Assembly (NCBI RefSeq): GCF_000938305.1
Contig: NZ_JYMT01000039.1
Span: forward strand, 62,001-126,000
From: Bradyrhizobium sp. LTSP885
GTDB taxonomy: Bacteria > Pseudomonadota > Alphaproteobacteria > Rhizobiales > Xanthobacteraceae
Direction: 5' to 3'
Length of the DNA stretch: 64,000 bases
The notes below the pieces were generated by a model, which saw only the letters and a list, made by a program, of their open reading frames with translations, had not been told where the DNA came from and did not search any database. The position numbers and the translations under genes are program-made. Shown here one piece after another: positions 42,519 to 51,652 of the stretch. Each line of letters starts with the position of its first letter. Position 1 is the first letter of the stretch.

Positions 42519-43520
42519 ATGGCGGTCGACACAATCAATGCCTCGGCTGCGGCAGGTGTCGATTCCTCACGCCTGCAGATCGCGAACTCGATCAAGCAGG
42601 CGGCCTCGACCACCGGCACGAGCTTCGAATATCTGCTCACGACCGCCAAGATGGAATCCAATTTCAATCCGCAGGCCGGCGCCTCGACGTCGTCGGCACA
42701 CGGGCTTTATCAATTCATCGACCAGACCTGGCTCGGCACCGTCAAGGAGGCCGGCGGCCAGCTCGGTTACGGCAAATATGCCGACGCCATCACCAGGAAT
42801 TCCGACGGCAGCTATTCGGTCAGTGATCCCTCCGCGCGCAACGCGATCATGAAGCTGCGCGACAATGCCGATGCGTCGTCGTCGATGGCGGCGGCGCTGA
42901 CCCAATCCAACAGCTTCAAGCTCACCGGCAAGCTCGGCCGCCGCCCGACCGACTCCGAGCTCTACATGGCCCACTTCATGGGGGTCGGCGGCGCCGCCAA
43001 GCTGATTTCGAGCGCCGAGGACTCACCGAGCGCCAATGCGGCTGCGATGTTTCCGAAAGCCGCCTCCGCCAACCAGTCGATCTTCTATGACAAGTCGGGA
43101 AGTGCGCGCAGCGTCTCGCAGGTCTATTCGGTCCTGACCACGCGCTATGCCGCCGCCGCAAATTCGAAGGATACGCGGACCGCCTTCGCCGCGGCGGGCG
43201 GCGGCGAGACGACGAACCCCTATGCGGTCGCAAGTGCAACGCCGACGCCTGCGCTGACCATGGACACCGCGTCCTATCTCTCGACCTTCCCGGCGGTCAC
43301 GCCGGTGAGTGCGACCTCGCAGACGACGGCGTCCGCGCAGCAGGTGCCGGCCTTCCGCTCGCTGTTCCAGGGCGGCGAACGTTCAGAGCCGATTTCGCCT
43401 GTGGTGCAGGAGTTGTGGGGCAGTTCGTCGTCAACGACCGCATCGGCGGCGACCACGGGCCGCGCGACCGGTCGGCTCGACCTGTTTAGCGATCCCTCCG
43501 GCACCTACAGCAGCGGCTAG
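42519..43520 (+). CDS. Lytic-transglycosylase-like protein
   Basis: A 333-residue protein from ATG 42519. The N-terminal half holds the SLT-like fold: IANSIKQAASTTGTSFEYLLTTAKMESNFNPQAGASTSSAHGLYQFIDQTWLGTVKEAGG. Glu46 is the catalytic acid and the G-L-Y/M-Q-F helix is conserved. LGRRPTDSELYMAHFMGVGGAAKLI continues the fold. The C-terminal part is Ser/Thr/Ala-rich and unstructured. No classical signal peptide is visible, so export could be by a dedicated route (flagellar or other), or the signal is unusual. Confidence 0.82.
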   Translation: MAVDTINASAAAGVDSSRLQIANSIKQAASTTGTSFEYLLTTAKMESNFNPQAGASTSSAHGLYQFIDQTWLGTVKEAGGQLGYGKYADAITRNSDGSYSVSDPSARNAIMKLRDNADASSSMAAALTQSNSFKLTGKLGRRPTDSELYMAHFMGVGGAAKLISSAEDSPSANAAAMFPKAASANQSIFYDKSGSARSVSQVYSVLTTRYAAAANSKDTRTAFAAAGGGETTNPYAVASATPTPALTMDTASYLSTFPAVTPVSATSQTTASAQQVPAFRSLFQGGERSEPISPVVQELWGSSSSTTASAATTGRATGRLDLFSDPSGTYSSG

Positions 43521-43685
43521 CGACGCTGTGGCCCGCGCGCGTCCTTCACGGGCCTCGGGCGTCTTAACGAAACGTCAATAATCCCAAACGTTTATGGTGA
43601 ACCCTTTGTTAAGCGTCATGGTTTATTTTTCCTTGTAGTGGCATCGCGTTGCCGATGCCGTCTCGTTGCGTAAGCCGGCAGGACC

Positions 43686-44864
43686 ATGATCGTTCGGCAG
43701 TTCATTAGTTGGATTAGGACCGCTCCCGCAGGCGAGCGGGCAGAGGCAACCCGGGCGTTGGCGCGGGCCTGGCTCATTTCGGATCTCACCGAGGAGGATC
43801 GCATCGCAGCCGAAGGCGCGCTGCTGATGCTGCTCGACGATCCGTCCCCGCTGGTGCGGCAGGCGATGGCCGATGTGTTCGCGCGCAGCGCCGAGGCGCC
43901 CGCCGCGATCGTGCAGGCCTTGTCGGTCGACCAGCCCTCGATCGCGCTTCCGGTGCTGGAACATTCCCCACTTCTGATCGATGCCGACCTCGTCGACCTC
44001 GTCGCGACCGGCAACGATGAGATGCAATGCGCGATCGCGCGCCGCATCAATCTGCCGGCCTCGGTCTCCGCCGCGATCGCCGAAGTCGGTTCGCCGGCGG
44101 CGGCGCTCGAGCTGATCGAGAATCCATACGCCGGCCTCGCGCCGTTCTCCTGGGACCGCATCGCCGAGCGCCACGGTCATCTCGCGGCGATCAGGGAATC
44201 GCTGCTGCAGCTCGAGGACCTGCCGTCGGCGACGCGCATGGTGCTGGTCGCCAAGCTGTCCGACACGCTGGCGCAATTCGCGGTGGCGCGGAACTGGCTC
44301 GGCGCCGATCGGGCGGAACGGGTCACGGGCGAGGCGCGCGAACGCTCCACGGTGAACATCGCGGCGCAATCGTTCGGCGAGGACATGCGCGGCCTGATCA
44401 CCCATCTGCGCGCCACCGGCCAGCTCACCGCCGGACTGATCCTGCGTGCATTGTTGTCCGGCAACCTCGAGCTGTTCGGGGCGGCGCTCGCCGAATTGTC
44501 GGGGCTGCCCCATGCGCGCGTGTCGGCGCTGCTGAACGATCGCGGCGGCAGCGGCCTGCAGGCGCTGCTGATCCGCGCCGGCTTGCCGGACTCTACTTTC
44601 GCGGCATTTCGTGTTGCGCTCGAGGCCACCCACGAGATGGGCTATGTCGACAGCGGCGACGGTGCGGCGCGGCTGCATCGCCGCATGGTGGAGCGGGTGC
44701 TGACGCATTGCGAGACCGACCATTCCGCCGCCGAACCCTTGCTGATCCTGTTGCGCCGCTTTGCGACGGAATCGGCGCGGGAGGATGCGCGGATGTTCTG
44801 CGATGAGCTCGCCGCCGAAGACGCGATCGCGGCGCTGCCTTACGACGATCTCATCGCGGCTTAA
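43686..44864 (+). CDS. DUF2336 family protein
   Basis: A 392-residue, all-helical protein with HEAT-like pairs: ALLMLLDDPSPLVRQAMADVFARSAEAPAAIVQALSVDQPSIALPVLEHSPLLIDADLVDLVATGNDEMQCAIARR, typical of the alphaproteobacterial DUF2336 family. The family function is unknown. The neighbouring Hpt and receiver genes, on the opposite strand and convergent, suggest a signalling role, but this is inference. Confidence 0.87.
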   Translation: MIVRQFISWIRTAPAGERAEATRALARAWLISDLTEEDRIAAEGALLMLLDDPSPLVRQAMADVFARSAEAPAAIVQALSVDQPSIALPVLEHSPLLIDADLVDLVATGNDEMQCAIARRINLPASVSAAIAEVGSPAAALELIENPYAGLAPFSWDRIAERHGHLAAIRESLLQLEDLPSATRMVLVAKLSDTLAQFAVARNWLGADRAERVTGEARERSTVNIAAQSFGEDMRGLITHLRATGQLTAGLILRALLSGNLELFGAALAELSGLPHARVSALLNDRGGSGLQALLIRAGLPDSTFAAFRVALEATHEMGYVDSGDGAARLHRRMVERVLTHCETDHSAAEPLLILLRRFATESAREDARMFCDELAAEDAIAALPYDDLIAA

Positions 44865-44930
44865 GCCGCATTTCAGCAACAGATGGCGATTGAAGCGGCT
44901 GCCGCAACTGCGGTGACCAATCGCGCGCCG

Positions 44931-45509
44931 CTATTCGTTCGGCACGATGCTCGGCGCCAGGATAGCCTCGAGATGCTCGGGCCGGTCGCGGTTGGCGTAG
45001 GTCAGGAATTCGTCGGTGATGCCGCGCAGCTGCTTGCTCAGCACGCTTGATACAACAACGGTGTCGAGCTTGGTACGCTCGCGCACGATCGCCTGCACGG
45101 CATTGATGTGGTGCGCGATCAGCGCTGGCGGTACCGCCTTGAGATCCGGCGCGTGCTCGATGATGCGGCACAGGCTTTCCGCCGCCACAGCCGCCGACGG
45201 ATAACCGAACGTCGCGGCATCGCCCTTGATGTCGTGGGCGGCGCGGAACAGCTCTTCGCGCGTCTCACGGTTGAAACCTGTGCGCTGCACCTCGGCATAA
45301 GCGGCGGAGAGGCGGTCGGCCTCGACCGTCATCCAGTCCTTGAACTCGCCCGACAGCCCGGCCAGCGCCTTCTCCGCGCGCCCGACCGGATCGTCGAGAT
45401 CGCTCTCTGGGACACGCAGCAGCACCTTGCGCAGCGGGTTCGGCTGGGTGATCACGTGGTGCGTGCCGAAGCTCTTGACCTCGATCGTGCCGGGTTTGTC
45501 TTTGGTCAT
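44931..45509 (-). CDS. Histidine phosphotransfer (Hpt) domain protein
   Basis: A 192-residue protein. Its helical domain contains ELFRAAHDIKGDAATFGYPSAAVAAESLCRIIEHA, where His92 in AHDIKGDAATFG is the phosphorylated His of Hpt domains. The N-terminal 40 residues (VKSFGTHHVITQPNPLRKVLLRVP) form a separate conserved segment. It follows the receiver gene by 8 bp on the same strand, so the two form a compact phosphorelay unit. The cognate kinase is not in the window. Confidence 0.85.
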   Translation of the reverse strand: MTKDKPGTIEVKSFGTHHVITQPNPLRKVLLRVPESDLDDPVGRAEKALAGLSGEFKDWMTVEADRLSAAYAEVQRTGFNRETREELFRAAHDIKGDAATFGYPSAAVAAESLCRIIEHAPDLKAVPPALIAHHINAVQAIVRERTKLDTVVVSSVLSKQLRGITDEFLTYANRDRPEHLEAILAPSIVPNE

Positions 45510-45517
45510 GACGGCTC

Positions 45518-46063
45518 CTAGATGCTCGTGCGCGCTTTATCGAGCAGCGACGGCTGTTGCATCACCTCGACCTCGCCACTGCCGCGGCGCTCGGGGCCGA
45601 TATAGGCGTTGGTGGTGTTGCGGCGGCGGTCGGGGCCGAAATAGGTCTTGGTCTTGATGAACGGCCGCGGATTGGCGACCACGTTGAGGATCCGCTGGTA
45701 GAGCCCCTTGGCCGAGATCGGCTTGGCCAGGAATTCGGTGACGCCGGCGTCGCGCGCGACGGTCACGCGGCGCTTCTCGGAGTGCCCGGTCAGCATGATG
45801 ATCGGCGCGTAGGGATTGCCCTTGGATTCCGGTTGCCGGATCATCTGCGCCAGCTCAAGCCCGTCGAAGATCGGCATCGACCAGTCGGTGATGACGATGT
45901 CGGGCACGTAATGGGTGTACATTTCGAGCGCGGTGGCGCCGTCCTCGGATTCGTAGACTTCGCGCGCGCCGAACGAATGCAGCAGCGTCCGCAGGATGCG
46001 GCGCATGTGCGGATTGTCGTCGCAAATCAGAAATCGCAGCTTGTTGAAGTCGATGCGATACAT
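45518..46063 (-). CDS. Single-domain response regulator with conserved tail
   Basis: A 181-residue protein, with ATG 46063 chosen at MYRIDFNKLRFLICDDN. The receiver has acidic pair DD (15-16), phospho-acceptor Asp60 (VITDWSMPIFDGLE), Thr (MLTGHS) and Lys (FLAKPIS). A 50-residue tail (RPFIKTKTYFGPDRRRNTTNAYIGPERRGSG) has two GPxRR repeats and no DNA-binding domain, so output is by protein contact. It is the first gene of an operon with the Hpt protein. Confidence 0.9.
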   Translation of the reverse strand: MYRIDFNKLRFLICDDNPHMRRILRTLLHSFGAREVYESEDGATALEMYTHYVPDIVITDWSMPIFDGLELAQMIRQPESKGNPYAPIIMLTGHSEKRRVTVARDAGVTEFLAKPISAKGLYQRILNVVANPRPFIKTKTYFGPDRRRNTTNAYIGPERRGSGEVEVMQQPSLLDKARTSI

Positions 46064-46165
46064 GGTCCGGTCCTGAACGGGCATACCGGGCCAACGCGGT
46101 ATTACCCGAAATTAACCATATCCTGCCCGAGGTTAATGATTGGTTGCCGCGAGGGGACGCCGCCA

Positions 46166-46945
46166 TCAGTGCCCGAACTGCTCGCGCAGGATGCGCTCTT
46201 CGAGCGAGTGGCCGGGGTCGAACAGCATCCGCATCGCGATGGTCTTGTCGGACAGCACCTCGACGCGGCGGACGTCACGGACCTCGTCGTGGTCGGCGAC
46301 CGCGGCCACCGGGCGCTTGTCGCCCTCGATCACCTCGATCACCACGAAGGCGGAGTTCGGCAGCAGCGCGCCGCGCCAGCGCCGCGGCCGGAACGCGCTG
46401 ATCGGGGTCAGCGCCAGCAGCGCCGCATTGAGCGGCAGGATCGGCCCACCGGCGGAGAGATTGTAAGCGGTCGATCCGGCCGGCGTCGCCACCAGGATGC
46501 CGTCCGCCAGCAGCTCCGGCAATTGCTCACGCTCATCGATCAGGATGCGCAGTTTTGCCACTTGATAGGTCTGCCGGAACAGCGCGACCTCGTTGATGGC
46601 GTGATGCAGGTGCACGGCGCCGTGGATGTCGGTGGCGCGCATCAGCAGCGGATTGATCAGCGACTCCCGGGCTGCTTGAAGCCGCGTGCGCAAATCGTGC
46701 GTCGAATATTCGTTCATCAGGAAGCCGACCGTGCCGCGATGCATGCCGTAGATCGGCTTGCTGCTGCGCATCTGGGCGTGCAGCGTCTGCAGCATCAATC
46801 CGTCGCCGCCGAGTGCGACCACGACGTCGGCGCTGTCGATCGGGTGGTTGCCATGCGCGGCGGTGAGCTGCTCGAGCGCGGCTTGCGCTTCCACGCTGGC
46901 GCTGGCGACGAAGGCGATCTTGTCATAGCGCTTGGGGCTAGCCAT
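46166..46945 (-). CDS. nadK: NAD kinase
   Basis: A 259-residue enzyme with VVVALGGDGLMLQTLH (GGDG 46-49, nucleotide phosphate loop), GMHRGTVGFLMNEYS, the NE motif in HHAINEVALFR, and DGILVATPAGSTAYNLSAGGPILPL. These are all core signatures of ATP-dependent NAD kinase, which makes NADP+. The length is that of the short alphaproteobacterial form. It is transcribed alone. Confidence 0.95.
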   Translation of the reverse strand: MASPKRYDKIAFVASASVEAQAALEQLTAAHGNHPIDSADVVVALGGDGLMLQTLHAQMRSSKPIYGMHRGTVGFLMNEYSTHDLRTRLQAARESLINPLLMRATDIHGAVHLHHAINEVALFRQTYQVAKLRILIDEREQLPELLADGILVATPAGSTAYNLSAGGPILPLNAALLALTPISAFRPRRWRGALLPNSAFVVIEVIEGDKRPVAAVADHDEVRDVRRVEVLSDKTIAMRMLFDPGHSLEERILREQFGH

Positions 46946-47105
46946 CGCTCACGAACTCGTTTGCCACTGATTACGCCGCGCTCGTCTATACATCCCCGGC
47001 GGCCTTGTCGAGATGGGGGTCGGATGGTCTCATGTCTTGCGGATGTCGCCAAGCTATCGCAGTTTGCAGGGGAATCCGTAAATCTGGGCGCAGGGAGTGA
47101 ACGAC

Positions 47106-48698
47106 ATGGCTAACAGTTTTGCGACACGGCTCGCAGCCGCACTGCTGGTGGCCTGCCTTGTGACCGCGGCGCGCGCCGACGACGAGACCCCGCAGCCGCA
47201 GCCATCGCCGAGCGCACAGACCTCGAGCACGCAGCCCCCGAGCGGCCAGAAGGGCCGGGCAGGGCGCGGCGGCGAGGCCGGCCCCAATGCCAGCGCCTCT
47301 GCCAACACGTCCACCGCCGAACCGCATCGCCTGCCGCCGGATTCCACCACCAAACAGTCGCTGGCATTGCCGGGCCGCACGCTCGCCTTCACCGCCACGG
47401 CCGGCTCGATCCGCGTGTTCGACGACAAGGGCGAGCCGCTGGCCGACATCGCCTACACCTCCTACCAGCTCGACGGCGCCGACAAGGCGAACCGTCCCGT
47501 GACGTTCCTGTTCAACGGCGGACCCGGATCGGCGTCGGCCTGGCTGCAATTCGGCAATGTCGGGCCGTGGCGGCTTTCGTTCGACGGCGAAGCCGCGGTG
47601 TCGTCGGCCTCGCCCGAGCTGTCGCCGAATGCCGACACCTGGCTCGACTTCACCGATCTCGTCTTCATCGATCCGGTCGGCACCGGTTACAGCCGCTTCG
47701 TCACCACGGCCGAAGACGTCCGCAAGCGCTTCTTCAGCGTCGATGGTGACGTCAATTCGGTCGCGCTGGTGATCCGCCGCTGGCTGGAGAAATACGACCG
47801 GCTGCCATCGCCGAAATACGTCGCCGGCGAAAGCTATGGCGGCATTCGCGGGCCCAAGGTCGTGCACAATCTGCAAATGCAGCAGGGCGTCGGCGTGCGC
47901 GGCCTGGTCCTGATCTCGCCGGTGCTCGACTTCCGCGACTATTCCGGCTCCAGCATCCTGCAATATGTCGCGAGTCTGCCGACCATGACGGCGGTGGCGC
48001 GACAGGCCAAGGGGCCGGTGACGCGCGAGAATCTCGCCGACGTCGAAGCCTACGCACGCAGCGATTTCCTGCTCGACCTCGTCAAGGGCCAGGCCGACGC
48101 TGAGGCCACCACGCGGCTCGCCGACAAGGTCGCAAGCTTCACCGGCATCGACCAGGCCGTGAGCCGCAGGCTCGTCGGGCGTTTCGACATCGGCGAATTC
48201 CGCAGGGAGTTCGATCGCAAGAACGGCAAGGTGACGGGACGTTACGACGCCTCTGTCGAAGGCTTCGATCCCTATCCCGATTCCAGCTACTTCCATTTCG
48301 GCGATCCCTCCGGCGATCCCCTGATGGCGCCCTTGACCAGCGCCGCCGTCGATCTCACCACGCGCAAGCTGAACTGGCGCCCCGATGGCTCCTATCAATT
48401 GCTCAGTGAGAGCGTGAACAAGGCCTGGGATTTCGGCCGCGGCACCGCGCCGGCGGAGTCGGTGACGCAGCTGCGCCAGGCGCTGGCGCTCGATCCGAAA
48501 CTGAAGCTCCTGATCGGGCACGGCCTGTTCGATCTCGCCACGCCGTATTTCGCCTCGAAGATCATCCTCGACCAGCTGCCGGCCTTCGTAGGCCGCGACC
48601 GCACCAAGCTCGTGGTCTATCCCGGCGGCCACATGTTCTACTCCCGCGACGGCTCGCGCCAGGCGTTCCGCAAGGAGGTCGAGGCGTTGATGAAGTGA
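47106..48698 (+). CDS. S10 family serine carboxypeptidase-like peptidase
   Basis: About 530 residues from ATG 47106 (GGAG 8 bases upstream) with a signal peptide (SFATRLAAALLVACLVTAARADD). A Pro/Ser/Gly-rich linker leads to the catalytic domain: FLFNGGPGSASAWLQFGNVGPW (oxyanion), AGESYGGIRGP (Ser243), GHGLFDLATPYF (Asp476) and YPGGHMFYSRDGS (His509). This is a complete S10 triad. It is predicted to be periplasmic or exported. Physiological peptide substrates are unknown. Confidence 0.92.
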   Translation: MANSFATRLAAALLVACLVTAARADDETPQPQPSPSAQTSSTQPPSGQKGRAGRGGEAGPNASASANTSTAEPHRLPPDSTTKQSLALPGRTLAFTATAGSIRVFDDKGEPLADIAYTSYQLDGADKANRPVTFLFNGGPGSASAWLQFGNVGPWRLSFDGEAAVSSASPELSPNADTWLDFTDLVFIDPVGTGYSRFVTTAEDVRKRFFSVDGDVNSVALVIRRWLEKYDRLPSPKYVAGESYGGIRGPKVVHNLQMQQGVGVRGLVLISPVLDFRDYSGSSILQYVASLPTMTAVARQAKGPVTRENLADVEAYARSDFLLDLVKGQADAEATTRLADKVASFTGIDQAVSRRLVGRFDIGEFRREFDRKNGKVTGRYDASVEGFDPYPDSSYFHFGDPSGDPLMAPLTSAAVDLTTRKLNWRPDGSYQLLSESVNKAWDFGRGTAPAESVTQLRQALALDPKLKLLIGHGLFDLATPYFASKIILDQLPAFVGRDRTKLVVYPGGHMFYSRDGSRQAFRKEVEALMK

Positions 48699-48743
48699 GT
48701 GGCGCCCTGACGTGGATTGCGTTGCCCGCGGCAACGCTAACTC

Positions 48744-48865
48744 GTCGTCCCGGCGAAAGCCGGGACCCATAACCACAGGGTTCGGTTGTGAAAGGGATCG
48801 CGACCCCAGCATCGTAACGCAACTCGCATTTGTGGTTATGGGTCCCGGGTCAAGCCCGGGACGAC
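48744..48865. repeat. Palindromic repeat element, copy B
   Basis: The same element as 3541-3663, in inverse orientation. Outer arms are GTCGTCCCGG/CCGGGACGAC, inner arms are GGGACCCATAACCACA/TGTGGTTATGGGTCCC, with a similar middle. It lies between convergent S10 and M20 peptidase genes. Confidence 0.85.
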
Positions 48866-48915
48866 ACCGCATTTGTTGCACCGCTTGCGATCCATACATC
48901 CGCGTTCTCGCGACA

Positions 48916-50295
48916 TTAGCCCTCGTGCCGGAACTGGCCGAGCTCATGCAACAATGCGGCCCCCGTCCGCAAGCCGCTGTAGAAGCAGTCCAGCGTCATG
49001 TTCTCGTTCGGCGCATGGTTGGCTTCGTCCGGATTGGCATAGGGCGTGACGAAGGCAGGGATGCCCAGCAGCTTGGTGAAGACGTAGTTGGGCAGGCTGC
49101 CGAAGCCGGCTGGGACCAGTAGCGGCTCCTCGCCATGGGCGGCGACGAAGGCGCGGCGTAGCGACGCGGTGTAGGGCGAGGCGATCGGCGTCTTCGAGGG
49201 CTGCATTCCCATCTCCTGAGCGACGAACTCGACCTCGGGGGCATGTTTCGCCACATGGGCCTGGACCTTGCGCAGGATGTCCTCGGCGTCCTGCGCCTCG
49301 ACGAGGCGAATGTCGCATTTCACGAAGGCCTCGTTCGGCAGCACCGTCTTGCTGCCGCGGCCGCCATAGCCGCCGTGGAAACCGTTGATGGTGAGCGTCG
49401 GCTGGAAGCAGAGACGGTCGTAGAAGGGCCGGTCGGCAGGCGCGTCGAGGCGCTTCAGGGCAAGGCTGTTCTTGATGGCCTCGATATCGAGCGGCAGACG
49501 CTCGATCGCCGCCAATTCCTCTGATGCCGGCGGCTCGATGGCATCATGCAGCCCCTCGATGGTGATCTCCCCGGCCGCGTTCTTCATCGTGCCGAGCAGG
49601 TGAACCAGCGTCCAGATCGGGTTCGGCACGACGCCGCCGAAATTGCCGGAATGGACATCGCGGTTGGCATGGCGACAGCGCAGCTCGAAGGAGACGACGC
49701 CGCGCGAGCCGAACTTGATCGTCGGCGCGCCGCTGGCATGGCGCGGGCCGTCGGCGGTGACGGCGAGATCGGCCTTCAACAGATGCGCGTTGGCACGCAC
49801 GAAACCGGCGATATGCGGGCTGCCGATCTCCTCCTCGCCCTCCAGCAGCAGGATGACGTTGCAGGGCAGTTCGCCGTGCACCCTGAGATGGGATTCGATC
49901 GCCAGGATCTGGGCGAAGTGCTGGCCCTTGTTGTCGCCGACGCCGCGCGCATAGAGCCTGCCGTCCCGGATCGTCGGCTCGAACGGCGGCGAGATCCATT
50001 TCTCGATCGGATCGGCCGGCTGCACGTCGTAATGTCCGTAGAGCAATACGGTCGGCTTGCCAGGCGCCTTCTCCCAGCGCGCCACCACCATCGGATAACC
50101 CTCGGTGGGGACAAGACCGGCGTCGAGACCGATCCCTGTGAGCATCTCGACAAGCAGGGCGCCGACCTCGGCGATGCCGATGTTCTCGGCGCTGATGCTC
50201 GGATGGCGCAGATAGGCGATCAGGCGCTGCAGGAAGCTGTCGCGGTTGGATTCGATATGCGCGAATACGGCAGCCAATGGGTCGGAAGAAGCCAT
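48916..50295 (-). CDS. M20 family metallopeptidase (dipeptidase-like)
   Basis: The start is placed at MASSDPLAAVFAHIESNRDSFLQRLIAYLRHPSISAE (459 residues); longer in-frame starts exist upstream without homology. It contains VLLYGHYDVQPADPIEKW (first metal His and Asp), RGVGDNKGQ (bridging Asp), LLEGEEEIGSPH (catalytic Glu pair) and a dimerisation domain with HSGNFGG. NHAPNENM near the end supplies the last His. Members cleave dipeptides or deacylate amino acids using two zinc ions. The substrate is not known. Confidence 0.92.
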   Translation of the reverse strand: MASSDPLAAVFAHIESNRDSFLQRLIAYLRHPSISAENIGIAEVGALLVEMLTGIGLDAGLVPTEGYPMVVARWEKAPGKPTVLLYGHYDVQPADPIEKWISPPFEPTIRDGRLYARGVGDNKGQHFAQILAIESHLRVHGELPCNVILLLEGEEEIGSPHIAGFVRANAHLLKADLAVTADGPRHASGAPTIKFGSRGVVSFELRCRHANRDVHSGNFGGVVPNPIWTLVHLLGTMKNAAGEITIEGLHDAIEPPASEELAAIERLPLDIEAIKNSLALKRLDAPADRPFYDRLCFQPTLTINGFHGGYGGRGSKTVLPNEAFVKCDIRLVEAQDAEDILRKVQAHVAKHAPEVEFVAQEMGMQPSKTPIASPYTASLRRAFVAAHGEEPLLVPAGFGSLPNYVFTKLLGIPAFVTPYANPDEANHAPNENMTLDCFYSGLRTGAALLHELGQFRHEG

Positions 50296-50416
50296 GATGA
50301 GCACCTGATATTGGAGCGGCCACCGGGAGACGGGGGCGCGACAAGCGTCCGATTGCATGAGCGCTCTACGTCTCTCCAAAGGGACAATCAACAGGCGAGA
50401 CGTCAATCGCGATCGT

Positions 50417-50635
50417 TCAGGCCTGACCGGACTTGTCGCAGCAGGTTCCGTCCGCCTGGACCGGCGGGCACGCCACCGACCCGTAGGAACAGAACACGCA
50501 GCAATCGCCGGGCTTCGGCTTGAGACGGATGCCGCAGCCCTGGCAGTCGTAGAAGAACTGGCAGGCGTCGGTCGGCATGGTTTCGGTGGCGGCAAATCCG
50601 CAAGCCGGGCAAATGAGGGTCGAGACGAGTTGCAT
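50417..50635 (-). CDS. GDCCVxC domain-containing protein
   Basis: A 72-residue, Cys-rich protein. ICPACGFAATETMPTDACQFFYDCQGCGIRLKPKPGDCCVFCSYGSVACPP carries the diagnostic GDCCVFCSYG motif plus two CxxC knuckles. The family often lies beside mercury or copper resistance genes. Here it is divergent from the metal efflux cluster (start to start about 110 bp), suggesting shared regulation. A role in metal binding is inferred. Confidence 0.88.
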   Translation of the reverse strand: MQLVSTLICPACGFAATETMPTDACQFFYDCQGCGIRLKPKPGDCCVFCSYGSVACPPVQADGTCCDKSGQA

Positions 50636-50748
50636 GCGTCGCTGATACGTTGGTTAACCGCTCATATCGTACGGTCATCGCACCCATCAAGTATCCGTGC
50701 CTCTGGCGAGATCGTGATCTCGGACGGATTTGCAGGTTGTACGCGAAC

Positions 50749-51138
50749 ATGCGACAAATGGGTATGCATGTGAGGCGTCTCGCCAATCTCTGGATTCTGC
50801 TGCTCGTCGCGGCCGGGCTTTTGCTCGCGCCCGTGGCGCCGGCATTTGCCAGGATGATGCCGGATGCTGCGGCGACCACGATGCGGACCATGTCCGACGA
50901 GATGCACGCCATGTCTGACGACATGCCGTGCTGTCCGGACCAGACCAAGAGCAAGACCTGCGATGGCTGTCCGTTCGCCGCGCTTTGCATGCTGAGCGTG
51001 CCGCTGCCGGTCCCAACAGGGGCTGCTACGCTCGTCGAGCGTCATCCGTTGCGGAGCCAGTTCGCCGCGCATGACGACCGGCTGCTTGACGGCCTCGGCG
51101 CCAAGCCACCGGACCATCCACCTCGAACCAACGTCTGA
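50749..51138 (+). CDS. Exported Cys/Met/His-rich small protein
   Basis: Up to 129 residues, with ATG codons at 50749, 50758 and 50764 all possible. A membrane/signal segment (LANLWILLLVAAGLLLAPVAPAFA) precedes MMPDAAATTMRTMSDEMHAMSDDMPCCPDQTKSKTCDGCPFAALCMLSV. The mature part is rich in Met, His and paired Cys, typical of small copper-island proteins (DUF2946-like layout). It stands first in the efflux gene group, so it probably binds Cu(I) in the periplasm. This is inference from composition and context. Confidence 0.65.
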   Translation: MRQMGMHVRRLANLWILLLVAAGLLLAPVAPAFARMMPDAAATTMRTMSDEMHAMSDDMPCCPDQTKSKTCDGCPFAALCMLSVPLPVPTGAATLVERHPLRSQFAAHDDRLLDGLGAKPPDHPPRTNV

Positions 51139-51177
51139 CGGGCGCGCAAGCGCCTGATCGCTGACGCGTGCGCCCGT
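51138..51177 (+). terminator. GC-rich hairpin between the small protein and the efflux operon
   Basis: ACGGGCGC (51138-51145) pairs with GCGCCCGT (51170-51177), starting at the stop codon of the upstream gene. It lacks a T tract and may lower rather than stop read-through. Confidence 0.4.
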
Positions 51178-51238
51178 TGGCGCGCGTGTCGTCGCATGCC
51201 GCTGACGCGGCCAATCAGACGTATCGAGGATAACAACC

Positions 51239-51652
51239 ATGACGACTTCCAACCTGGTGCGCGCCGCTGCCGCCGCGCTGATCGGTGCTGCCTTGAGTAC
51301 TTCCCTGGCGGGTTCGCCCGCGCACGCCGAGATCAAGAACTACGAATTCCAGCTCACGCAGCCGACCGTCCAGGTCGGCGCCGATCGCATCGTCACGGTG
51401 CGGCTGGTCGACAGGACGACCGGAAAGTCCGTCCCTGATGCCGTCATCTTCGCAACGCGGCTCGACATGGCGCCTGACGCCATGCAGGAGATGGTCACCA
51501 AGGTGACGCCGATGCCGGGGACCGAGCCCGGCACCTACCGGTTCAAGGCCACCTTCGGCATGGCTGGACGCTGGCAGCTCTCGCTCGGTGCGAAGGTGCA
51601 GGGCGAGATCGGTTCGGTCGAAAACAAACTCGTCGTGACGGCCGAGAAATGA
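51239..51652 (+). CDS. YtkA/FixH-like exported protein
   Basis: A 137-residue protein with a signal peptide (ALIGAALSTSLAGSPAHA). Its Ig-like domain reads EFQLTQPTVQVGADRIVTVRLVDRTTGKSVPDAVIFATRLDMAPDAMQEMVTKVTPMPGTEPGTYRFKATFGMAGRWQLSLGAKVQGE. The R-L-D-M and GTYRF...GMAGRWQL features match the YtkA-like family found in copper-handling and oxidase-assembly contexts. Its stop overlaps the adaptor start by 4 bp, so it is translationally coupled to the efflux system. Confidence 0.8.
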   Translation: MTTSNLVRAAAAALIGAALSTSLAGSPAHAEIKNYEFQLTQPTVQVGADRIVTVRLVDRTTGKSVPDAVIFATRLDMAPDAMQEMVTKVTPMPGTEPGTYRFKATFGMAGRWQLSLGAKVQGEIGSVENKLVVTAEK

